A stretch of DNA of 64,000 nt from Vibrio methylphosphonaticus (GCF_023634655.1 NZ_JAMKMS010000012.1:62001-126000), one strand, 5' to 3'. Positions 1-8,501 are shown, counted from the stretch's first letter. The notes: generated by a model not told the origin, from the letters alone. Translations and numbers: made by a program.

Positions 1-1
1 G

Positions 2-55
2 GTGTTTGGAAGTCACTGGGGCTTTGCCAATAGTGATAGCAACGGTTTTAAATGA
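2..55 (+). CDS. C-terminal end of an unidentified protein (partial)
   Basis: Frame 2 is open from the window edge and ends at TGA 53-55, giving 17 residues ending in GFANSDSNGFK. A terminator-like hairpin starts nine bases after the stop, as expected at the end of a real gene. Too little is visible to name a family. Confidence 0.4.
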   Translation: MFGSHWGFANSDSNGFK

Positions 56-63
56 ATAATGCT

Positions 64-91
64 TAAGGGGGCCTATTGGTCTCCCTTTTAT
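64..91 (+). terminator. Rho-independent terminator-like hairpin
   Basis: An AAGGGGGCC arm pairs with GGTCTCCCTT, with one bulge and one wobble pair, and is followed by TTTAT. It lies directly after the partial gene at the window start. Confidence 0.45.
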
Positions 92-226
92 GATTCGTGT
101 TGAAACTGACGATTACAACAGCGATATAGGGGAAAGTAACCGCGGATATTGGAAGGATAAGCTAAATAGGCCATGCAATACGCACACCCATAACGCTGGA
201 TGATTAAATGTTGAAATGATAAATAG

Positions 227-254
227 CAGAGCTCTCTATAACTAGAGAGCTCTG
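227..254 (-). terminator. Terminator hairpin after ribB
   Basis: A perfect 12-bp stem (CAGAGCTCTCTA with TAGAGAGCTCTG) and a 4-base loop begin nine bases beyond the ribB stop. On the minus strand the stem is followed by CTATTTAT, only a weak U-tract. Confidence 0.6.
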
Positions 255-262
255 TGTTTGGA

Positions 263-925
263 TTACGCAGATTTCTCTGTGGTCGCCAAACGGTATTGGA
301 CCATATCTTCAATGGTTAAAACGGGCATATCGTGCACCTTACCAAACTCGATAATTTCTGGCGCTTTAGCCATGGTTCCATCTGGATTTGTAACTTCACA
401 CAATACGCCAAATGGTGATAATCCTGCCATTTGCATCAGATCAATTGTGCCTTCTGTGTGGCCGCGACGAGTCAGGACTCCGCCTTTACGAGCTCTTAGT
501 GGGAACACGTGCCCTGGCCTGGCAAGATCTTCAGGTCTTGCTTGCTGAGCACACGCCGTTTTAATCGTCGTGACACGATCAGCGGCTGAAACGCCGGTTG
601 TGACACCAACTTTGGCTTCAATTGAAACCGTGAAAGCGGTTTGGTTAGCGCTGTTATTGTTCGTGACCATTGGTGGCAGGTCGAGCTGTTTTGCTTGTTC
701 ATCGTTGATGCAAAGGCAAACAATACCGCTACCTTCGCGAATCATAAGTGCCATTTGTTGATGAGTTAAGTGATCAACGGAACAAATAATATCGCCTTCG
801 TTTTCGCGGTCTTCATCATCGAGTAGCAATACGCCACGACCTTCGCGTAACGCAGCAAGTGCAATTTCTACACGCTCTAGAGGCGTGCCGAATTCTGATA
901 GTAGTGAGGTTTGGTTCTGATTCAT
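263..925 (-). CDS. ribB: 3,4-dihydroxy-2-butanone-4-phosphate synthase RibB
   Basis: RibB converts ribulose 5-phosphate to 3,4-dihydroxy-2-butanone 4-phosphate plus formate, supplying the four-carbon unit of riboflavin in the cytosol. The 220 residues match the stand-alone family (E. coli RibB is about 217) with no fused RibA domain. The acidic metal-binding stretch [10 protein letters not shown] is at residues 36-45, and the RPGHVFPL and GHTEGT active-site motifs follow in the second half. The start is the ATG eight bases after a GGAG Shine-Dalgarno. The gene stands alone on the minus strand behind an FMN riboswitch, so flavin mononucleotide should repress it. Identification is secure from the motifs and the riboswitch together. 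Confidence 0.97.
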   Translation of the reverse strand: MNQNQTSLLSEFGTPLERVEIALAALREGRGVLLLDDEDRENEGDIICSVDHLTHQQMALMIREGSGIVCLCINDEQAKQLDLPPMVTNNNSANQTAFTVSIEAKVGVTTGVSAADRVTTIKTACAQQARPEDLARPGHVFPLRARKGGVLTRRGHTEGTIDLMQMAGLSPFGVLCEVTNPDGTMAKAPEIIEFGKVHDMPVLTIEDMVQYRLATTEKSA

Positions 926-998
926 GGTAATACTCCGAATTAAAAATACCAGAATCAGGGCATTGGTATGGGGACCTTAAAGGGTCCAAAAGATACGC

Positions 999-1039
999 GA
1001 GATTGACTGCATTGCGGTTAACGCAATGCAGTCAATCTC
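999..1039 (-). other. Perfect 18-bp stem-loop in the ribB leader
   Basis: Arms 999-1016 and 1022-1039 are perfectly complementary around a GTTAA loop. In the ribB transcript the stem lies between the riboswitch and the start codon and is followed by GCGTATCTTTTGG, which is not a clean terminator U-tract. It may be part of the expression platform or an inserted palindromic repeat. Confidence 0.6.
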
Positions 1040-1123
1040 TATACCCACATGCACGCGGTGTGTCGCGCACTTTTATTCATATACACTAACGTGTGTATAG
1101 CGAAGTGACAGTGGGTATATTTA

Positions 1124-1263
1124 TCCTCTCCCATCCGGACTATGACCGTCGGCTCTGGAGTCTCACCAGATCTGCTGACCCTAACTCGTAAGGAGATAGG
1201 CGCTCGCGGGCTTATCAATTGAATGATTTACCGCCGGTGGGGAATTTCACCCCGCCCTGAGAA
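1124..1263 (-). promoter_or_regulatory. FMN riboswitch (RFN element) controlling ribB
   Basis: Read on the minus strand, the conserved RFN blocks occur in order: AGGGCGGGGTGAAATTCCCC, ACCGGCGGT, CCCGCGAGCG, GACTCCAGAGCCGACGGT, ATAGTCCGGATGGGAGAGG. This is the aptamer that binds flavin mononucleotide. It sits about 200 bases before the ribB start with a structured spacer between. The call is direct from sequence. Whether control is by termination or by blocking translation is not shown. Confidence 0.96.
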
Positions 1264-1751
1264 TAAAATGAATGTCTTAACGACGAGCAAATGGTAGCGA
1301 TTTTTTCGCAGCTTGAAAAGAAGCAAGGCGCTTATTATTGAACTAGACGTATTTTAGGAGGGGTAACACACTTGGTCGGTGACATATTCATTGTATGTCA
1401 AGTTAAGGATAGGTTGCTTTTCGGAAGTACGATAACCCTCTATTTTTTCAATTATAGAATGTGAATCCCATAGCGCGGAGAAGCTAAACAGAGTGCACTG
1501 TTCTACACTATGTGTCACAGAAAACGCGAACACCTCGCTTGTGTTGGTTGTTAACTTATTAATATTAAATGATAAAGTTATTGGTAGAGAGCTATAAACC
1601 TTACGAATTTTTGCTTGCTCAAACAGACCTCAAAAGTAAGACACTATTTATTGGAACCTAGCATCGAATTGGCTATCTAATAGGCTGAGAAAAACCGCAA
1701 TATTTCTGACGTTTGCGATCTGTCTGTTGACCGGAATTTAAAGAGAAAAGA
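1264..1751. other. Intergenic region between the ribB riboswitch and the GNAT gene
   Basis: This gap must hold the ribB promoter (reading left) and the acetyltransferase promoter (reading right), but no strong -35/-10 pair stood out. The middle carries a 91-codon open frame on the minus strand without a start codon, listed separately. Confidence 0.5.
1354..1629 (-). pseudogene. Start-less open reading frame, possible gene remnant
   Basis: The minus strand is open for 91 codons between a TGA at 1630-1632 and the TAA at 1354-1356. There is no ATG; the only common alternative start with a fair length left is a GTG at 1531-1533, without a separate Shine-Dalgarno. The translated residues have a mixed, protein-like composition (for example EVFAFSVTHSVEQC, then IIEKIEGYRTSEKQ), but I recognise no family. 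It could be the C-terminal part of a decayed gene or a chance open frame in AT-rich DNA. Confidence 0.25.
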
Positions 1752-2276
1752 ATGGAATTTACGCTAGAAACCGAACGACTCATTTTAAGAGATTTCCAGC
1801 TTGGTGATATTGAGGCGTGGCTCACGATCACCTCACATCCCAGATATCAAACATTTTACCCAAAAGAAGAGTGTTCACCAGAATTTAATGCCCATTTACT
1901 TGAGATGTTTGTGGAGCAGTCACAGCAACGCCCTCGTACTAAGTTCCAATTAGTGATTGAAGGAAAAGAAAGTCATCAAGTAATCGGTACTGCTGCTTTT
2001 CGTCTAGAGGCAGATAACTGCGCATCAATTGGTTTTGGTCTTGCTGTTGATCGACAAGGACGAGGTATCGCCGTTGAAGCGATGTCGGCGCTCATTACGT
2101 TTGGCATTCAACATTTCCCGATTACTTCGATTTTTGCTGAAACACGTAAGGGGAATGAAGCGGCGATCGCGGTTTGTCAGCGATTAGGGTTAGAGACTGT
2201 AAATGGGCAAGTATCTCACGTTGATGAAATGAACCTCGTACGTTTAGAGCTCACTATCAAAGAGCCTGAGTATTAA
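1752..2276 (+). CDS. GNAT-family N-acetyltransferase (RimJ/RimL-like)
   Basis: A 174-residue protein with the layout of the RimJ/RimL branch of GNAT acetyltransferases, which move an acetyl group from acetyl-CoA to an amine. It opens with ETERLILRDF and carries the acetyl-CoA pyrophosphate-binding motif RQGRGIA at residues 101-107, followed by the amphipathic helix and the ETRKGNEAAIAVCQRLG segment usual in this branch. The start follows a purine-rich AAAGAGAAAAG. It is apparently a single gene. Family members modify ribosomal proteins, antibiotics or small amines, and the substrate cannot be told from sequence. Confidence 0.85.
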   Translation: MEFTLETERLILRDFQLGDIEAWLTITSHPRYQTFYPKEECSPEFNAHLLEMFVEQSQQRPRTKFQLVIEGKESHQVIGTAAFRLEADNCASIGFGLAVDRQGRGIAVEAMSALITFGIQHFPITSIFAETRKGNEAAIAVCQRLGLETVNGQVSHVDEMNLVRLELTIKEPEY

Positions 2277-2418
2277 TTGGCTCGAGATTTATGTATTAAT
2301 AGCGCAAAGCTGATGGCGCCATCATCAATATTCGCCTTATTTGATAATGTCATATCAAGATTAATGACTTATCGCAAAGTGGATTCGTTGGGCGCGATAG
2401 ACAAAGTAAGGATAGAAA

Positions 2419-3498
2419 ATGCAGGGTAAGTGTAGGGTTGTACTACCGGGTAATCGAGAACCTTCGCCGGCTCAAATGTTTACAGAGATGGCGACATGGT
2501 GTGAGCAACATGGAGTCGAGCATGATAGATATGGTGAAGGAACACATATTCAAGCATTCGAGCAAAAGATTGCTACCTTATTAGGCTTTGAAGCAGGTCT
2601 ATTTGTTATTACAGGAACCATGGCTCAGCCCACCGCCCTCCAAATAGCGTGCGAAGAGCGCCAGTGTCATAATGTGGCTATGCACTCTTCTAGCCATATT
2701 TATCTGCATGAAAATCAGGGCTATCAGCTACAACATAGATTCAATTTATTGCCAGTAGGAAAACCCTACCAACCTTGGACAGTATCGGCTATTGCTTCGA
2801 TTCCTGATCGTCTTGCCGCCGTGCTTTATGAATTGCCGATGAGGGAAATTGGAGGCCAGCTCCCTACCTTTAATGAGCTAGAAGAGATCAAGCGTTATTG
2901 TCAATCTCAGGGTATTCATTTGCATATGGATGGGGCTCGTTTATGGGAATCGGCCGCATTCTATCAGAAGCCTTATAACGAGATCGCAATGGGCTTTAAT
3001 TCGGTTTATGTGTCGTTGTACAAAGGCATAGGTGGACTTGGTGGTGCAATGCTGGTGGGGGATAAGGACTTTATAGGGAAAGCTCGTGTTTGGATGCACC
3101 GACAGGGAGGAAGTGTGTATCACCGTACCCCCTATATTGTGACTGCGGCGATGCAGTTTGAGCAAAAACTCAGTGTCTTGCCTAAGTTATTTGAGAGAAC
3201 TCAACAGATATATGCGATGTTAGAACAGTATCCATCACTTACGCCGAATCCATCGCAGCCTCAAGCAAACATGTTACATATACATCTGCCTCTTAGTCAG
3301 CAGCAAGCCTGTAAGCTACGTGACAAGTTGGCAACAGAATACAGCGTATGGATTGGAAACCCTCAGCAAGGAATGTTACCTCAACAGAGCTATATAGAGT
3401 GGTACGTGGGTGATAGATTACTTGAAATGTCAGACGATGAGCTTCACCGTTGCCTAGCGTTGATAGAGCGGGGGTGCGCTGAAGATAGCTCAAATTAA
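2419..3498 (+). CDS. PLP-dependent beta-eliminating lyase, threonine-aldolase-like
   Basis: A 359-residue fold-type I pyridoxal-phosphate enzyme of the threonine aldolase/beta-eliminating lyase family, whose best-known members cleave threonine to glycine and acetaldehyde. The cofactor-binding Asp and Arg lie in HMDGARLWE (Asp171, Arg174), and the Schiff-base lysine is Lys202 in SLYKGIGGLGGAML. The N-terminal segment is longer and less typical than in classical low-specificity threonine aldolase (LtaE), so the exact amino acid substrate is uncertain. The start codon sits behind AAGGATAG. It is flanked by unrelated genes on the same strand with gaps of about 140 to 150 bases, so it is probably transcribed alone. 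Confidence 0.85.
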   Translation: MQGKCRVVLPGNREPSPAQMFTEMATWCEQHGVEHDRYGEGTHIQAFEQKIATLLGFEAGLFVITGTMAQPTALQIACEERQCHNVAMHSSSHIYLHENQGYQLQHRFNLLPVGKPYQPWTVSAIASIPDRLAAVLYELPMREIGGQLPTFNELEEIKRYCQSQGIHLHMDGARLWESAAFYQKPYNEIAMGFNSVYVSLYKGIGGLGGAMLVGDKDFIGKARVWMHRQGGSVYHRTPYIVTAAMQFEQKLSVLPKLFERTQQIYAMLEQYPSLTPNPSQPQANMLHIHLPLSQQQACKLRDKLATEYSVWIGNPQQGMLPQQSYIEWYVGDRLLEMSDDELHRCLALIERGCAEDSSN

Positions 3499-3653
3499 CA
3501 AAGGCGACACTCAGGCATAATCAGCCGAATTTAAATCATGAAAATCAGGTGGCGTGTCGCTTAGCTGGCTAAGCGCAATATACTGAATTAGCGCGAGTTA
3601 TACAGATGCATGCTATTGTAGAAGTTAGATATATTATTTTTTGAAGATTGATT

Positions 3654-4079
3654 ATGCCTTCTCACTTACCGAAATCTTTTAGTAAACCTTTTCTAAAAGT
3701 CTTTCACGTCTTGGAAGCGGTGCTCTTAGTTGCCATCACGCTGGCGACCTTGTTTGCCATGATGGAAGAGTTTATGCACGTCTTTACTGAGCGTCGGGTT
3801 CAACTGACCGATATTCTATTGATGTTCATCTATCTTGAAGTTCTCGCTATGGTTCAGCAGTTTGTGGTGAACGGAAAAATCCCAGTCCGCTACCCAATTT
3901 ACATCGCTATGATGGCAATCGCTCGTTATATAACCTTGGGTATGAAGGAGCTAGATGCCGTTTTAATTGTTTGGCTATCGGTAGCCGCCTTTATTTTAGC
4001 GGCCGCAACCTTATTGATTCGAGTCGGGCACCACTACTGGCCTTACGTGGATATTAGAACTAAAAAGCCGGATGAGTAA
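3654..4079 (+). CDS. psiE: Phosphate-starvation-inducible protein PsiE
   Basis: A 141-residue inner-membrane protein of the PsiE family. Four hydrophobic segments are visible (about residues 15-37, 55-75, 82-98 and 103-125), with short polar ends and the conserved PVRYPIYIAMMAIAR segment. PsiE in E. coli is induced by phosphate starvation; its biochemical role is unknown. I start at the ATG 3654 rather than the TTG two codons earlier, because GAAG lies about eight bases before it. A strong terminator-like hairpin follows about 75 bases downstream. No pho box was recognised upstream. Confidence 0.85.
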   Translation: MPSHLPKSFSKPFLKVFHVLEAVLLVAITLATLFAMMEEFMHVFTERRVQLTDILLMFIYLEVLAMVQQFVVNGKIPVRYPIYIAMMAIARYITLGMKELDAVLIVWLSVAAFILAAATLLIRVGHHYWPYVDIRTKKPDE

Positions 4080-4150
4080 GGTGAACATGGCGTAGGTGTT
4101 GGAGATATAGCGGCGCTTAGTACTTACAAAATATAAGTAAACAAACATTT

Positions 4151-4220
4151 AATAAAAGGGCGGAAACTCAAAGAGTTATCGCCCTTTTGTATATTTGGTG
4201 AAGAAGGTGAACGTTGAGTC
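4151..4220 (+). repeat. Imperfect copy of the ssrA 3' end and terminator (candidate old attachment site)
   Basis: This stretch resembles 7534-7605 in the same orientation. A 19-base block (AACTCAAAGAGTTATCGCC) is identical, TTTGGTG is shared at nearly the same distance after it, and 11 of the next 20 bases match the tmRNA acceptor region by eye, including GTTGA. The 3' end of ssrA is a known integration site for islands, so this could be the distal half-site of a decayed insertion. A shared terminator type alone is the alternative. Confidence 0.4.
4153..4190 (+). terminator. Terminator hairpin after psiE, similar to the ssrA terminator
   Basis: AAAAGGGCG and CGCCCTTTT frame an ACTC-AAA-GAGT core, followed by TGTATATTT. 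The 19 bases 4165-4183 are identical to 7549-7567, the hairpin beside the tmRNA 3' end. Confidence 0.75.
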
Positions 4221-4491
4221 TTAACGGTCTATTTATCCGTGTTTTAAAGCAGTTGTTGCTAAAAATACCGGCGTTTACGTTATCGTAGAATTTTGGCTTC
4301 TGAATAACCTACGCTTTAGCAACATCACCGTTCAATAGGTGTGCCCCCTAGATTTGAATCACAGAATGAATGTGTAACCCTATCAATGTGTTTCATACCA
4401 TACGGAAATGAGTAAAGAATCACAGAATAAACTCTCTTTATGTAAGATTGTATTACAAAACTACAATATGACATCTTTACATGGAGTGAAT
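4221..4491. other. Upstream region of the PL6 lyase gene
   Basis: No gene is visible here. GTTGCTAAA and TTTAGCAAC arms about 60 bases apart could form a long hairpin around 4254-4325. AATCACAGAAT occurs twice (about 4358 and 4417). A 28-codon in-frame extension of the lyase frame starts at 4408, but the Shine-Dalgarno and lipoprotein signal favour the start at 4492. Confidence 0.4.
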
Positions 4492-7188
4492 ATGAAGTTG
4501 GGTAAACTGAGTTTTATGATCATAGCGACATTACTTGCGGGTTGTAATGGCGATTCTAATACCACAGGAGATAGCACATCTGGCGTCACGCCTCCGCTTG
4601 AACCTACGCCTCCGGGTGAAGTGACTGAAGGTGAAAATCATGACGTCATTGCCGATATTCTTCCTACCGCTATTTTATCCGTTCCAGATGTGGTTTGTAG
4701 CGAGATATTCACCTCTACTTCTGCGTTAGAAAGTGCAGTATCAAAAGAGATGTCGGCAGGCACTACGTTCTGCTTAGCTGACGGTATTTATAACGATCTA
4801 GACATTACCTTTGGTGGGGTTGGCACTGAAGACAATGTGATTAAAGTCGCAGCCCAAAACTCAGGGAAAGTGGCGATAACAGGTTCGGCAAAAATTATTA
4901 TGGGTGGCAGTTACGTTCAGCTGCAAGGATTTGTTTTCAATGGTGCATCAAGCTCAAGTAGTAACTTGATCAGCACTCGTTTTGGTACAGGCGATCTTTG
5001 TCACCATTGTCGAATTACTGAAATTGCGATTATTGATGTGGATACTGATAAAGGCATTAGTTCAGATGATACGACGTCGGGAGAGTGGATTCATATCTAT
5101 GGTAAAAACAACTGGTTGGATCATAGTATTTTGAGCGGTAAAACCACCGCATCGCCAATGATTTCATTCAACCGATGGGTAGATAGCAGCTGGGATGAAG
5201 CCACTAAGGTTGCGGAGCTAGCACAGGGTATTATTGTTTATAACAACTACATTGCGAACCGTGCTCCTGCTAAAGGACAAATGTATGCACAAAGTAGCGA
5301 CAATAATTATGAGGCGATACGAACGGGACTAAGCGATACGCATCACTATGACGGTGATTCATTCATTGTTGGGAACCTTTTCGAGAATATTCAGGGTGAG
5401 GCGGAAATTGTTTCAAACAAAGGCACAAACAATACAATTAGCTTTAACACGATTCGCAATAGTTATGGTTCAGTCACGACTCGGCATGGTGGCGGTGCGA
5501 CTATTAGTAATAACTTCTTCTTTGGACAAGATTACCCGTTGGCTGGTGGAATCCGTCTGGTTGATGGCGATCACACGGTCACTAACAATTACATAGAAGG
5601 CGCTCGCTACAAAGATACCACACATCATGGCGGTATTGTGATGATGGGGTCCGATGGTGCAGGTAATGGTGATAATGGGTACCAAGAATTTTCTAATGTT
5701 CATATTGCGCATAATACGATTGTAGATAGTGTCAACAGTCTGAATATCGACGGTGGCGGTAAATCATCAGCCCCTAAACAAGTGTTCCTTGCTAATAATT
5801 TAGTCGATCTGGCTATTGGCCCTGTATTGACTCAGTCGGCGCGAGGCTTTGATTCTTCTTCGCAGATCACGGGCAATATTATCTACGGGCAGGCTTTTGC
5901 AGATAGTGACAGTTTGCGAGTTGGTGAGCCTGGGTTTGAATTTGCCTCTGCAGCATTAGAAAAAGACCAATCCGGTGTTTATCGTCTATCGAATGATTCG
6001 CCTAACCTCGATGCAGTCAATGATTATGAGAAAGGAGAGTTTGAGGCAGTTTATATTGATTTAGACGGTCAAATTCGTGGTGAAACAACCCTCGTAGGAG
6101 CTGATGAGCCATTCTCTAGTGAAGCGATTTATGCTCCATTAGACTATGAGAATGTTGGCCCGGTTAACTATACGTTATCCAAACCAGTGGCCATCATGAT
6201 TGAATCCCCTTTAAATAATGCTTCGTTTGACCAAGGTTTAGAGGGGTGGTCCTATCAAAACACCCAGTTAATCGAAGGTACAGACGCATTTTCACGCAAC
6301 AGCAGTATTATGGTTGGTGCGAACAGTGAATTGTCACAAGCTGTGACGTTAACGGCCAATACCCGCTATAACGTATCTGCGTTTGTTAAGGGCGCTTATC
6401 GTATTTCAGTCGGTGATGACGTTACGTTAGAAGGACAAGCAAAAACAGATGAATATACGTGGATAAATAAAGAATTCGTTTCCCTTAGTGGTGGTAACGC
6501 TGATCTGACACTCAGTTTGCCCAATAGTGTCCAACTATTTGCCAATGTAATTGATCCTCAATTAGGGCTTTGGCGACAAAATTCAGGAAGCAGTGATGTC
6601 TGGATTACTTATGAAGGAAGTAGCGCTGGTAATGGTGATGTCGGAAGCTCTGGAGACAGTGCGTTTAATGACACTGAAGGGCAAAATGGTTCGGCAAGAA
6701 TTCGTTATAAATCCAGTGAGCTATTTCATGATTTTGAATCAAAACCGGGGCTTAGTCAGGTTATCAGAGGTTTACCACTAAATACTGATATGACGGCATC
6801 AGTTTATTATTGTGATAATAAAGGCGATGGTTCACTTAGCACATTACATTTTGGATTACGCCAACCTGATGAAGGAGCAATAGAAGTAGATAGACGTGTC
6901 CATGTGAGTGCGCTTGATGATGCCAATATGGGGAGTGTTAAAAGCTGTTTTCGCCAGGTTACTATCGATTTTAATACCGATGATAATGACACGCTTGAAT
7001 TGTTTGCTCTGATGGAGGTTAATACTGATGATTATACCAACGACCAGTTGATGGCACACGATCAATACAAGGACAATGGGTTTGAAGTGCGAGTAGATGA
7101 ATTTTCAATAAGCTACTCTGGCGAACCAAGCGATGAACTTGTGGGATACTTGGATGAGATTAGACTTGTTAAACGCGTAGAGCGCTAA
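4492..7188 (+). CDS. Lipoprotein alginate lyase of polysaccharide lyase family 6 (chondroitinase B-like)
   Basis: A large (898 residues) surface or periplasmic lyase expected to cut alginate by beta-elimination. It begins with a lipoprotein signal, LLAG before Cys18, then a low-complexity linker. Residues about 60-480 form the right-handed beta-helix of the chondroitinase B/PL6 family (LADGIYNDLDITF, repeated NN and HNTI turns). The expected catalytic pair is present: Lys310 in EIVSNKG and Arg331 in TTRHGG, 21 residues apart as in chondroitinase B (Lys250, Arg271). The C-terminal 350 residues look like carbohydrate-binding or jelly-roll modules (NASFDQGLEGW). GGAG five bases before ATG 4492 fixes the start. 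No other alginate genes are nearby. Family is confident; alginate rather than chondroitin or dermatan as substrate is inferred from what is known in vibrios. Confidence 0.88.
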   Translation: MKLGKLSFMIIATLLAGCNGDSNTTGDSTSGVTPPLEPTPPGEVTEGENHDVIADILPTAILSVPDVVCSEIFTSTSALESAVSKEMSAGTTFCLADGIYNDLDITFGGVGTEDNVIKVAAQNSGKVAITGSAKIIMGGSYVQLQGFVFNGASSSSSNLISTRFGTGDLCHHCRITEIAIIDVDTDKGISSDDTTSGEWIHIYGKNNWLDHSILSGKTTASPMISFNRWVDSSWDEATKVAELAQGIIVYNNYIANRAPAKGQMYAQSSDNNYEAIRTGLSDTHHYDGDSFIVGNLFENIQGEAEIVSNKGTNNTISFNTIRNSYGSVTTRHGGGATISNNFFFGQDYPLAGGIRLVDGDHTVTNNYIEGARYKDTTHHGGIVMMGSDGAGNGDNGYQEFSNVHIAHNTIVDSVNSLNIDGGGKSSAPKQVFLANNLVDLAIGPVLTQSARGFDSSSQITGNIIYGQAFADSDSLRVGEPGFEFASAALEKDQSGVYRLSNDSPNLDAVNDYEKGEFEAVYIDLDGQIRGETTLVGADEPFSSEAIYAPLDYENVGPVNYTLSKPVAIMIESPLNNASFDQGLEGWSYQNTQLIEGTDAFSRNSSIMVGANSELSQAVTLTANTRYNVSAFVKGAYRISVGDDVTLEGQAKTDEYTWINKEFVSLSGGNADLTLSLPNSVQLFANVIDPQLGLWRQNSGSSDVWITYEGSSAGNGDVGSSGDSAFNDTEGQNGSARIRYKSSELFHDFESKPGLSQVIRGLPLNTDMTASVYYCDNKGDGSLSTLHFGLRQPDEGAIEVDRRVHVSALDDANMGSVKSCFRQVTIDFNTDDNDTLELFALMEVNTDDYTNDQLMAHDQYKDNGFEVRVDEFSISYSGEPSDELVGYLDEIRLVKRVER

Positions 7189-7224
7189 GCGAAAATCACC
7201 TCATTATATAACGTTAGATTTTAT

Positions 7225-7258
7225 ACAGCCCTTAGCGTTACATTGCGAGGGCTGTTTA
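7225..7258 (+). terminator. Terminator-like hairpin after the PL6 lyase gene
   Basis: ACAGCCCT (7225-7232) pairs with AGGGCTGT (7248-7255) and is followed by TTTACG. It begins 36 bases after the lyase stop. The loop is long and the U-tract short. Confidence 0.5.
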
Positions 7259-7375
7259 CGTGTGGTTCTAAAACAATTCGGAAAAAGTGCAGTTGTACTG
7301 ATGAATGGTACTGAAGAATCTGGATCGCTTAGTTTCCCCGCCTTTTTGTGAGTGGCTGCTTTTTTAGGGGGCCCT

Positions 7376-7533
7376 AGTGCTGCAGATTAGAGTTGGTCAA
7401 AACGACTCGCCATATGTGCATCGAAGAATTAAGCAACCTGCGGAGTAAAGGACGGTTAGATAAGCTATGGCCTCAGTATGGAGAAACTCTAGTACCAAGC
7501 GTTAGTACAGAAGGTAACTTCCTGAATCTTTAA
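7376..7533 (+). pseudogene. Short unrecognised reading frame next to ssrA, possible gene remnant
   Basis: An open frame of about 52 codons ends at TAA 7531-7533, immediately before the ssrA-side terminator. The first ATG is at 7414 and gives 39 residues (MCIEELSNLRSKGRLDKLW and on) without a clear Shine-Dalgarno. Its position, just outside the 3' end of ssrA, is where an integrase gene often lies in ssrA-inserted islands, but I cannot identify it as one. Treat as a possible C-terminal remnant or chance frame. Confidence 0.25.
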
Positions 7534-7536
7534 ATA

Positions 7537-7571
7537 AAAAAAGGCGATAACTCAAAGAGTTATCGCCTTTT
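7537..7571 (-). terminator. tmRNA terminator
   Basis: Read on the minus strand, GGCGATAACTC and GAGTTATCGCC form a perfect 11-bp stem followed by a seven-T tract, ten bases beyond the CCA end of tmRNA. Confidence 0.85.
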
Positions 7572-7580
7572 CCAAACGTT

Positions 7581-7947
7581 TGGTGGAGCTGGCGGGAGTT
7601 GAACCCGCGTCCAGAAATCATTCATCATTGGTACTACATGCTTAGTCGATCTTTAAATTCACCAAGTACCTGCGAACCGACACGCTAGTAAATGACTATC
7701 CTGAATTAAATTTCGAACTTCATCTCTCAGGCGGGAGAATCCGATCTAGCTAGTTTGGGTTTGACTCTTTGTTATTCCCCGTCTTACAAGCGGAAGCTAG
7801 GGCAAAGAGGCTCTCAGCAGGTTATTAAGCTGCTAGTGCGTAGTTTTCGTCGTTTGCGACTATTTTTTTGCGGCTTTTTACGTGGCCAACCGCCCCACGG
7901 CATGCACCTCAGACTTCAAAATTCCTGTCGAATCCTAAATCAGCCCC
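7581..7947 (-). ncRNA. ssrA: Transfer-messenger RNA (tmRNA)
   Basis: tmRNA rescues ribosomes stalled on broken messages by acting first as alanyl-tRNA and then as a short message. The 5' end GGGGCTGATTT (at 7947) and the 3' end ending CAGCTCCACCA (at 7581) make the acceptor stem, and the GGACGCGGGTTCAACTCCCGCC T-arm region lies next to it; the CCA is encoded. The tag frame at 7857-7825 reads ANDENYALAA then a stop, the form typical of Vibrio. The length is 367 nt, close to the E. coli RNA. Its protein partner smpB lies just upstream on the same strand, the usual arrangement. Confidence 0.97.
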
Positions 7948-8015
7948 AAGTGTTATTTTTCATAGTACCAGAAAAGCTAAGCGTGTCTAGTAGTTGAAAG
8001 TTCAAGTGGTTAAGA

Positions 8016-8501
8016 TTAGCGCAAGTTACTCTTCATAACTCGTGCTTTGTCTCTTGCCCAGTCTTTTTCTTTTAAGTCTTCGCGTTTATCGTGCAGCTTT
8101 TTACCTTTAGCAACGCCGACTTTGAGTTTCGCCCAAGAGCGAGACCAATATAAAGAGAGCGCCACTAACGTCATACCTTCGCGATTGACTCGGCCAATAA
8201 GGTTGTCGAGCTCTCGGCGGCGCAAAAGCAACTTACGCACGCGTGTTGGTTCGGCGACTATATGAGTAGAAGCTTGATTTAGCGGGAGAATAGACATACC
8301 ACTGATGTAGGCTTGGCCATCGCGGATAAAGATGTAACTTTCAACGATGTTAGCTTTGCCCTGACGAAGTGATTTGACTTCCCAGCCCTGTAGCTCAATA
8401 CCAGCTTCGATATCATCTTCAATGTGATATTCGTGGCGAGCCTTTTTGTTTTGCGCGATAGTGTTACTACCCGCTTTATTTTTTGAGTTCTTTTTTACCA
8501 T
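8016..8501 (-). CDS. smpB: SsrA-binding protein SmpB
   Basis: SmpB binds tmRNA, mimics the missing anticodon half and lets it enter stalled ribosomes for trans-translation. The 161 residues carry the family signature in order: [20 protein letters not shown] with [11 protein letters not shown] (about 23-55), then [18 protein letters not shown] (about 95-112), and the basic tail [17 protein letters not shown] that inserts in the ribosomal mRNA channel. It is 68 bases upstream of ssrA on the same strand, matching the functional pair, and divergent from ratA. Confidence 0.97.
   Translation of the reverse strand: MVKKNSKNKAGSNTIAQNKKARHEYHIEDDIEAGIELQGWEVKSLRQGKANIVESYIFIRDGQAYISGMSILPLNQASTHIVAEPTRVRKLLLRRRELDNLIGRVNREGMTLVALSLYWSRSWAKLKVGVAKGKKLHDKREDLKEKDWARDKARVMKSNLR

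Noticed and set aside
7755-7997. 80-codon frame across the tmRNA gene
   Set aside because: The DNA is clearly ssrA on the other strand, with acceptor stem, tag frame and terminator.
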